Assembly (NCBI GenBank): GCA_950295325.1
Contig: OX485809.1
Span: forward strand, 36,089,081-36,153,080
DNA: 64,000 nucleotides
Reading direction: 5' to 3'
Source of the DNA: Polytrichum commune
Lineage: Eukaryota > Streptophyta > Polytrichopsida > Polytrichales > Polytrichaceae
Position numbers and translations under genes: made by a program. Below, piece after piece: positions 56,531-64,000 of the stretch (the first letter of the stretch is position 1; the number at the start of each line of letters is the position of its first letter). The notes under the pieces were generated by a model. That model did no database searches and was not told the origin of the DNA. It saw only the letters and a list, made by a program, of their open reading frames with translations.

Positions 56531-56680
56531 GTTTGGGTCGTTCGACCCAAACTGTGAGCATGGTTTGGGTCGAACGACCCAAACTGTGTGCATGGTTTGG
56601 GTCGACCGACCCAAACTGTGTGCCTGGTTTGGCTCGAACGACCCAAACTGTGTGCATGGTTTGGGTCGTTCGAGCCAAAC
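56531..56680. repeat. GGGTCG palindrome array (A2), five units
   Basis: Five palindromes around GGGTCGAACGACCC or GGGTCGTTCGACCC at 56531, 56563, 56595, 56627 and 56659, an exact 32-bp period with TGTGTGCATG between. Two units have one arm altered to GGCTCG or CGAGCC. Confidence 0.95.
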
Positions 56681-56767
56681 GTCGCGTCCAACTTTGTTAG
56701 ACCTGTAGTTGGACGCACAGGGTCTGGCCTTGTAATTTTGGGGTGAGCGGCCACCCTAATCGTACAC

Positions 56768-56774
56768 TATTTAA
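56768..56774 (+). promoter_or_regulatory. TATA-like box of the methyltransferase-like gene
   Basis: TATTTAA lies about 90 bases downstream of array A2 and 180 bases upstream of the first candidate ATG. A probable 5'-leader intron follows (donor near 56830, acceptor TTTTAG ending 56936). Confidence 0.4.
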
Positions 56775-56945
56775 AGGTGCAAATGGCTGTGTCTAGAATA
56801 AATTTTGTCATTCTTCCCTGTGTTCGTGGTATTCTGTTGTTTTTGTTGTTGCTATTGCTGTTGTTTTTGTAATGTTATTGCTAATGTGTTGCTACTTATT
56901 TTGAAATATTTATGAAACTTATTTCATTTGTTTTAGGACCAATCA

Positions 56946-59900
56946 ATGGATTTGGAAAGAACGACTCCTATTTCTACTGATAATGATTCTACAATGCATT
57001 AACTTAAGTTTGTCCATCTCAACAAGTTCATCATCATCATGACATATTGTCAAATCTTCATAATAAGAAAAAGAAAAAAATAAATGAATCCCTTGATGAT
57101 TTTGACTCGGATGAAAATAATGATGGTGACAATAAAAACTTATCAAGAGAAAGTGTGGGAGCTTACGAACAAACGAAAGGTCAATTCCACTTTCACAATT
57201 TCTTCAATCCGTGCTGGACCTAATGCTCGCTTGCGTGTACCTTTATGTCGCATGGTTCCTATGCCGATTGTGCGTCCTGCTTTGAATGGTGACATTACTA
57301 AATTGGAGGCTGGTTTTTTCAATGGTTATCGTGATGGTGACCGTGTGTTTTATATATCGGCTACCGATTCTAAGGGAAACTTTCAATTCGTGGATGATGA
57401 GGTTCGCGCATCTTGGAGCCCAAACTGGGCTCAAGCCAATGCCCTGTTTGAATTTCAATTGGATACAGATTTGTCATTGACGTCATACAGAAACAAGATG
57501 TTTTTTATATGGGATGGAAATCACAGATTTCTTGCTTGGGAAAATTATATTGACCGCGTATATACCGAAGATTATGAACGTCATGTCTTTGTGGATTCTA
57601 TCATTTTGGCGCCCGAGCCTGACGACATTCCAAGTTTGTTGACTGCTATGCATGACATCAACAAGTAATGTTCTTACCTATTTTTTTACACTTATTTCTA
57701 ATTTATATTTGTTTTCCAAATTATATCATCATGAATCTAATTAATTTAATATTTCTTTTAGGTCAACCGAAAATTCTCACGTATCCACCAATTTGGTGCA
57801 TACTTTATATCGGATGCAAAGTATTGGCACCAAGCCTTTGACTTCCTTCAGAAAGCAACTGGATCCAAAGAGTTATAAACGATGTGAGGAGAAGTCCGTC
57901 GAAACTTGGTATTCTTTGACACGACCAATTTTTTTGGATTACATGTACAGTGTAGGTTTTTCTACGATTGCTAATATGTGCCTTATGTTTATTCACCTCT
58001 ATTTTACATTACACTTATATGAACTTATAAATATTGACTTTTGTTTGATTTTTCAGCAAGAACTTGCTGAGGCTAGCGATATTGCTCTCAACCAATATAA
58101 TGAAACTCATCCTCTTGAACGGACATCAAACGGAGTTTCAAAAGCAATGTCCGCAGCTGTCAACAAAAAACGTGCAATGTTATCTTCTAGTTTTACGAAA
58201 CAACTAGCGATTGCCGATATCAACCTTACCTCTGTTTTCCTTGAAGAAGTTAAGCACCATTGGGGTTCATTTTCGGTGCCTGAAATGCTACAAGAGAAAC
58301 TTCATCGTGTTGCTGTCAATAATGTGGATGCAGAAGTCAAAGTTGGATGGCTCAAGCTTTGGAATGGCAATAGATTTGACAAAGATGCATTGCATTTCCC
58401 GAAATCGCCCCTCTTTGATTCTGCACTTGATGATTGGTTATCAAAGTCTACATATTGGGCACAGTTGGAAAAAAAGACTATCGAAGAGCTTCAAAATATT
58501 CTTTCATCTCCTCTTCAGTTGCCTGCAGATGTGCTTACTCTCTCCGAGTATATCCAAACCTGGAAGTTTGCGGCTTTCAATTCAATATTCTATCGTGAAT
58601 TCCAAAGCGGAAAACTTAAAAAACACAACGGTTGGGATGAGCAACCTAATATTGATCTTGCTATGAAACGTGTATTATACAGGTATTACCTAATCTTATT
58701 ATTTTTTTGATTTTTTTGATTCTATTTGTCAAATTGTCATGGAATATTTGACTTACAATATTTTTGTGTGTAGGTATTTTCGATATGTTTTGATTCCACA
58801 TAAATGCGTTATAGGGGAACCTCGTTTTTTCCCAAATTGGCGTGACACTGGTGCAGGAGATTCATGCATGTTCACTACTGAGATTTGTTTGGATTGGTCA
58901 CTCCCACACTATGAGGATTGTGGTTGGTATTTTGATTGTCCTAAGGATGCATGTCCGTCAAGTGAGAAGATAATATGTCAGATAAATGATGCTAAAAATG
59001 TGGATCCTCGTGATACTGCAATTTTGCAAGCATAAATTGTGCAGCTTAAACTTAGAGAGCCAGAACCAAAAGAGAGAAAACGTCGTAAGAGGAAACATGT
59101 TCCTGAAACCAAAATACAAGATCAATCTTGCGCCAACGAATGAATCACCTATGACGCTATTCATCGTGCGCCAACGAATGTTTTAAGAAAATAGTTATTC
59201 ATACTGAATAACTTTCTCACGCTCTCTTTTGCTCGATCTACTGCTGTCAAGAACAAGTCTGAAGGGGTTGAAGTAGGCCCTCCTGAGTGGATCCAATGGC
59301 TGACATTTCTTGAAAACGTAAGTATTATTGTGTTTGGTATTTTCTGTAATGTTCTTACTTTCATTTGGATTTTATTTTGTGTCTTATATTGTGATATGTT
59401 GTGGTATTTCAGTTCAAAGACAATCGCGAATTTCATGTCATGGGAAGTCCGACTCCATTTGCCGTTGACTTGGTTTTTTTGCAATTTCCCGACGGTCTTG
59501 ACTTCAACCTCTCCAATAGACCTGCTGAAATTCCTCTTTGGAATAAATATGACAAGAACTGGATGGTTGCAACAATGTCCTTGTGCAAGTCCATCTTGTC
59601 TGATGATGGCGTCCTCATAGTATTTTGTGTTATCGATATGCAAACCAAGAAGGTTTTGAATTCAACCTTACACAACGGTAACATGAAAGGTCTTAGGACT
59701 TTTATTTGCCTCAATTCGTACATGGTGTTCAAGGATCCAGAGTCTCCAACCTACACCGTAAGTATAACACATCACAATTGTTTCTATTTAATTATTTTGG
59801 TGTTATTTGCATTGTATATAGTTTTAATACAATTTATATTTTTTTGTAGACTCCGGCATTTATGGCTCATGTCTTGGTAAGGGATTTTACTACCACAAAA

Positions 59901-60670
59901 TCTACGAGACAACCAAACTCCACTTTTTTTGGCACTGGATTGAAAAGCAAAAATTTGCTTTTCAATTTTGTGGATGAAAAAACCATGCTTCTTCAAAAAT
60001 CGGGAAGACCTTAGAGGGGGCCATATAAAAAATCGCCGCGTTTTTTTTTCAAGATCTTATTGAATTGTTTATACCATCGAATGGACGCGTTGTTGATTTG
60101 ACATGTTCCACTGGAGCTTCTATCCTAGCAACATGCGCATGTGGCAGACATCTTCTTGCATTTGAGGGTGATAATGACATGTTTGAGCACATATTGAAAC
60201 CGCTTTTGGAAAACGTTTTGAAAGAGGGGTCATCTAAGGAGAATATACAAGATCTCACAAAAGAAGATGATAATCTCTCAGATGAGGAGATGCTTGAATT
60301 TGAGTGTGAGTAAGTTTTAATACAATAAATTTTTATTCAATTCATTCGTTTCATTCAATTCATTGGTTCATTTTGATTTCTTCACATTATTTACATGTTT
60401 CATCGATTTGATTTCAGGAATACGATTGGAAAGAGGACATGTCTCCCGTTTTGGGCACATAGACAATTCCTACGAAGTCCAAGCCGTAGCCCGCGTCTCC
60501 CATCATATGCCGAGAATGTTGCAATTGCAATGTTGAATCTTGAAGATTCGGATCCAAATGAAGAATCTTGCTATATTTCCAAAATCAATTCGCAATGCAA
60601 AGGTGCTCGAATATATATAGATGACGAGGCAAAAGATAGTTTCATGTCTAGTGCTACTACTGATGAATAA
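56946..60670 (+). pseudogene. Spliced gene resembling a beta-class N4/N6 DNA methyltransferase
   Basis: Exon ends fit GT-AG rules: ...57664, 57762-57951, 58057-58682, 58774-(after 59035), ...59317, 59413-59757, 59850-60309, 60418-60670. The N-terminal half has an acidic start and unrecognised domains (LEAGFFNGYRDGDRVFYISA). The C-terminal half reads AVDLVFLQFPDGLDF, resembling motif IV (DPPY) in context but with QFPD; then ILSDDGVLIVFC; then LIELFIPSNGRVVDLTCSTG, SILATCACGRHLLAFEGD, resembling motif X and motif I (DPF.GSG). Motif IV before motif I is the beta-class order of N6-adenine or N4-cytosine DNA methyltransferases. Damage: TAA at 57000 after the first ATG, a frame change near 57175, TAA at 59033, TAG at 60012, and a frame shift at a nine-T run (60041-60049). 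The altered motif IV makes catalysis doubtful even in an intact relative. Confidence 0.6.
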
Positions 60671-60804
60671 ATTTTTGGACTTCATGTTGTTTATCCTTCT
60701 CAACCCTCTTATTACTAAACCCTAAAATCATCATTTTTAAGGCCACAATTCCACGGTTATAGGATATTGGTGGCCCTATTACCAAAATTTTCATCTTCCT
60801 CACT

Positions 60805-60867
60805 GCTCATAAGTTACCGCTCATCGCTCACCGCTCATTGCTCACCGCTCATAAGATAGCACTCCCC
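60805..60867 (-). repeat. Right terminal inverted repeat
   Basis: Read on the minus strand: GGGGAGTGCTATCTTATGAG, then GGTGAGCAATGAGC and GGTGAGCGATGAGCGGTAAC. It is the inverted partner of 52841-52905. Confidence 0.88.
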
Positions 60868-60878
60868 CATTGGGCATG
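60868..60878. repeat. Target-site duplication, right copy
   Basis: CATTGGGCATG, identical to 52830-52840. Confidence 0.85.
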
Positions 60879-61210
60879 CTAGTTTTTGTCCCTTGTATTC
60901 TTTTGTGTTGGAGTGGATTGTCATGAAGGTTATATGATCATTTTGAGATTCAAAGATGAGACATATGCTAAACTAGTTTGGGTGGCAAGAGCTTTGTCTC
61001 AACCAATTTTTTTTTTAACTTCTAGTCCTCATTACGACAAATTCAAGTGAATACTACCGACCAACGACACAGGATGAAGATGTGATTTGTCATTACATAT
61101 GTTGGGATACAAATCATAAATTTTGTTGGAGGGTGGATTATGAGCATGGTTCAAGTTAGATAGACACAGTTTCCATATTTATAGCCATAGGATCCACTGA
61201 AAAATCGTAG
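60879..61210 (+). pseudogene. DUF7869-like gene, 3' part, after the transposon
   Basis: Coding character resumes right of the insertion: GYMIILRFKDETYAKLVWVA, then EYYRPTTQDEDVICHYICWD, TNHKFCWRVDYEHGSS, a TAG stop, and IDTVSIFIAIGSTEKS in frame. This fits the C-terminal end of the gene begun at 50600, so the 8-kb element split one gene. At least one frame change lies near 61010. Confidence 0.55.
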
Positions 61211-61839
61211 TGGGTCACTATCCATCTCTCAAATGTACATAACATTTGCAAAAGACAACCTTGCTCTCCTCACAGGTGAATTAGGCCAATGAGAACTTGG
61301 TAGAAGTTAAGTTGTTTGGATGTGAATAACCACTAAAAATATCCAACATTTCTATGTTTAATATAATTATATTATATTAAGAAATTTATATTGTAGCAGA
61401 CTATTAGGAAATCTATAGGCATTATGGGTTCAATACAATTGGGCTAGATTATGAGTTACTTAGGAATCCTATTATGTTTGGGTTTGGATGAATATCAATA
61501 TATAATATCCAATATATGTACTATCATTTTATTTGGTAGAATTTCCTATGTTGGAATCAATATGCATTTATTACACAATGGTTTTGTAGATTGAGGGATG
61601 TAGGGTTTATTCTATATGATATAAATAGACATATTCCTTTGATTTTTATGTTGAAGTAGGTTTTAAGTGCTTTACCCAATGTGCTTATATTGGCCAATCA
61701 TTAACTTTGGGATTGAGCTATATATTTCTTGTTGATATATCATAGCCTATGTTTAGGGTGACTCCATGTTGTTGTCATGCATATATTAATTTGAGAGATT
61801 GAAAAGTCTCAAATTACTTAATATAGTGTTGGAAGTACA
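61211..61839. other. Intergenic, no gene recognised
   Basis: Very AT-rich DNA without usable frames. Confidence 0.45.
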
Positions 61840-62050
61840 AATTAGTGGATGGAGAGAACCAATTGCTAGTTACAGATGAATTGGTCGAACCAGTTAAAGT
61901 TCAAAACTTTAGGAGAACTACCGATCACATTAGATGAATTTATGGAATATACCTCTTATTAATCAAGAAAAACCAAAAGATCATGACATGTAACCAATTG
62001 GACTTGGAAACACCAGAATTTAGAGTAATTATGCCCAAAATCTCTCTGGA
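61840..62050. repeat. Dispersed repeat, copy 2 (copy 1 at 10390-10625)
   Basis: Same orientation and block order as copy 1 (GGAATATACC, AGAAAAACC, ACATGTAACCAATTGGACTT, TATGCCCAAAA). Confidence 0.6.
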
Positions 62051-62093
62051 GATGAGTACAAATTAGAATAAGCACCTAACGGCGGTTGGGAAG

Positions 62094-62458
62094 TACACTA
62101 GATGGTCCTCGTACTATGGGCCACACTAATTTTCTAGAGCCCGCACTAATTCTCACATTGAGAATTAATGTGGGCCACATGACTTTCCAACCCACGCTAA
62201 ATTTCTAGTAGACAATCAACATGGACTATAATAGTTGCTTTACTAAAATGGTAATGTGAGTGATTATTTGATTTTGTGCTACTTTTGTCCTATAACTAAC
62301 ATTCAATGTGTTATTCAAAAATCTTTATGAAGACGCAGGGGAAGATGCAGGGCGTTGGACCCACGTTAGTTCCATCTTAACTAGAAAATTTTGGTGGCCC
62401 ACACTAATTATTTCCATGCAAAATTTCCACCCATGTACTAATAGACCTATTTAGTGTA
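62094..62458. mobile_element. Short element with TACACTA ends, tentative
   Basis: The left TACACTAGATGGTCC and the right end read backwards TACACTAAATAGGTC share inward blocks (GTAC..GGG, CCACACTAAT). No target duplication is evident. Similar ends occur at 18694 (CACTACACTAAATGGTC). It could be a CACTA-type MITE. Confidence 0.35.
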
Positions 62459-63859
62459 GTGGACTTGGAATCACTCAAAATCATATACAATTTTTTGGGT
62501 GAAGGAGATTAGGCTATAATGCCACTTTCTGGGTGGATGATAACACTCATTTTATCTTCCCAATTTTGGAAGGTCACTCGTGGCTCTTTGGATGAAAAAC
62601 ATTTTTTAATCTTTATTTATCATCCTTCATCCAATAATATGGATATAAATAGCTTCTTCTCTGCTGAGAAGATTGCTTTCTGCACTCCCTATCTATAAAA
62701 AGGAAAATTCCCATGCTTGGAATTACACCGGTGTGTTTAACTAGTGTGGGTTATCATTTGGTGTTAGATGTTGCTATAAATGTATGCTAAGAATATCATT
62801 TCTCACCCATGTAACATAACTAGCTACAATGAATATTTGATTTAGTGTGTCATGTAAGTTAAGTGAGAGTTCAATGGTCTTCGTGATTTGTCATGTAGTA
62901 TCAAGTGTTATGTGACACCTTTTTTAGTTAATGCAAACCACATAGTGGGGATTTGGGGGGGGGGGGGGGGGCAACGTTGACCTACTTGTAGTTTAAGTGG
63001 TCACATGCGATAGATTGGGTATTTTTACATGGGCTATGAGGTAATGCGCACATTCATGAGACGTTCTGTATATTTGGTGAACATTCTTGAAATATACTTA
63101 TTGTATTTTCAAAATGTATATCTAATACGGTACCCTAAATTTTTACATTTTTAGTTTTATAATTGCCACTTTGAAACTATTTCTTAACACCACGTTGTCT
63201 ACTAGGATGTCAGTTAACTCCCCTCAATGCAACCAAGCTTCTATGAGCTTGTTGTCAAAATTGCAAGTCGTGGGGACTTAGGGGTTACCGTCCAACTTGG
63301 ATTTACAATGGATGACTAATCCCAGTGCACCAAACTAAGAGTAGAATGATTCTTGTGTGGACCCAAAATGGCTAATTGTAAAAGTGGTGGCCAAAATTGG
63401 CTGGATAGATCATGTTTCACACCACTTGGGACCACTTTTGAGTTCAGTGAGTCAATTGTTTTGTGTGCATTCATATGAATAGTAGGATATTTTGATGCTC
63501 AGATTATGGAAACATTATTGTACAAGTAATAGGCTTACTTGCCTCTTTGAAAGAACGTAACTAATTATTCACGTGGAATCAAAATTACAAAACAACTCGC
63601 ATTCCTTGTCATTTCTCTACTCCACCACTAAAAAATATTGCACAAATTTCAAGCCACTATTTCTAGCCAAATCAACTTATTTTCACCATTCTCCGAAATT
63701 CTAACCTTAGGTGTCCACTCTGCACTTACAATAATAATAATAATACACGACGTCGGGCAATTCAACGTGAATTTGAGCCCGTTGGCCCTAGCTTACTCAA
63801 GGTTCCCCTTGGTGAAAGGTGGGGTTTACTACCCACCTTACTGTGGGTGGGCTCTTGGT
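62459..63859. other. Intergenic, no gene recognised
   Basis: Includes an 18-base G run near 62957 and a short ATA microsatellite near 63732. A 78-codon frame at 63638 ends within the SINE-like repeat and has no motif. Confidence 0.45.
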
Positions 63860-64000
63860 TTTTCCATCAAGTAGAGAGAAGATTTCATAGTTGGGAATCG
63901 AACCGCCAACCCCTTCATTTGGATCCGGGTACCTCTCCATTGTCATATGATAGTTTAGGATCATCTCAGACTACACTTATAAAAAGGACATGGGTCGTCT
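63860..64000 (-). repeat. tRNA-like SINE fragment, copy 2
   Basis: Minus strand: GGAGAGGTACCCGGATCC followed by GGGGTTGGCGGTTCGATTCC, a better B box than copy 1 at 18380-18500. Shared flanks include ATCAAGTAGAGAGA and GATAGTTTAGGATCATCTC. It runs off the window edge. Confidence 0.55.

Larger units (their letters stand above)
52841..60867. mobile_element. 8-kb terminal-inverted-repeat transposon with two divergent genes
   Basis: The left end AGGGAAGCTATCTTATGAGC continues in ~60 bp of inverted match with the right end (reverse complement GGGGAGTGCTATCTTATGAG). Eleven-base CATTGGGCATG repeats flank it exactly, and the interrupted DUF7869-like gene continues on both sides. A 9-11-bp duplication with a G-rich start resembles Mutator-like elements; a SWIM-type protein also fits MULE or KDZ-type elements. 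No complete DDE catalytic domain is visible. Contents: SWIM-type gene (minus), palindrome arrays, spliced methyltransferase-like gene (plus). Both genes have disabling changes, so this copy is probably non-autonomous. Confidence 0.85.

Overview
The window is nuclear DNA of a land plant: AT-rich, gene-poor and packed with transposable elements. The plant assignment rests on plant-type Ty3/Gypsy and Ty1/Copia LTR retrotransposons (one primed by the initiator-Met tRNA sequence), several MITE families, tRNA-derived SINE-like repeats, GT-AG introns and short telomere-like CCCTAAA traces. A C5 methyltransferase of DNMT3-like flavour riding on a Gypsy element, and a SWIM-type protein of a kind I associate with non-flowering plants, suggest a fern, lycophyte or bryophyte rather than an angiosperm. 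That lineage guess is inference. I see no intact ordinary host gene, rRNA or functional tRNA.

Region by region. 1-9988: a nearly complete Ty3/Gypsy element (Gypsy-A) with an uninterrupted 2079-residue Gag-Pol and LTRs that look identical where both are visible; its 3' end abuts one arm of a fold-back repeat. 9989-30800: decayed intergenic DNA with fold-backs, a pair of TA-flanked MITEs, a pogo-like non-autonomous element, a complex inverted repeat, a Harbinger/Tourist-like MITE inside an older repeat, and a broken FCP1/HAD-phosphatase-like gene. 30841-35948: a complete but mutated Copia element on the minus strand with a 5-bp target duplication. 35949-40841: decayed DNA with a hAT-like MITE, two tandem-repeat blocks and a short transposase-like fragment. 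40842-50562: a second Ty3/Gypsy element (Gypsy-B) that carries a C5 cytosine methyltransferase between protease and reverse transcriptase and a PHD finger after integrase. 50600-61210: a broken multi-exon gene of DUF7869 type, split by an 8-kb transposon at 52841-60867. 61211-64000: further decayed repeats.

The 8-kb transposon is the most unusual object. It has ~60-bp terminal inverted repeats and an 11-bp direct repeat of target DNA. It holds two divergent genes: a minus-strand SWIM-type protein, and a plus-strand multi-exon gene whose parts match the motif order of beta-class N4/N6 DNA methyltransferases. The space between their starts is filled by arrays of two CpG-containing palindromes in mirror order: two GGGTCG sites, seven GTTAAC sites, a spacer, five GTTAAC sites, five GGGTCG sites. 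This looks like a self-regulated element with an attached DNA-modification-like gene. Gypsy-B independently carries a DNA methyltransferase only a few kilobases away. Both are mutated copies here, so any activity would have belonged to intact relatives.
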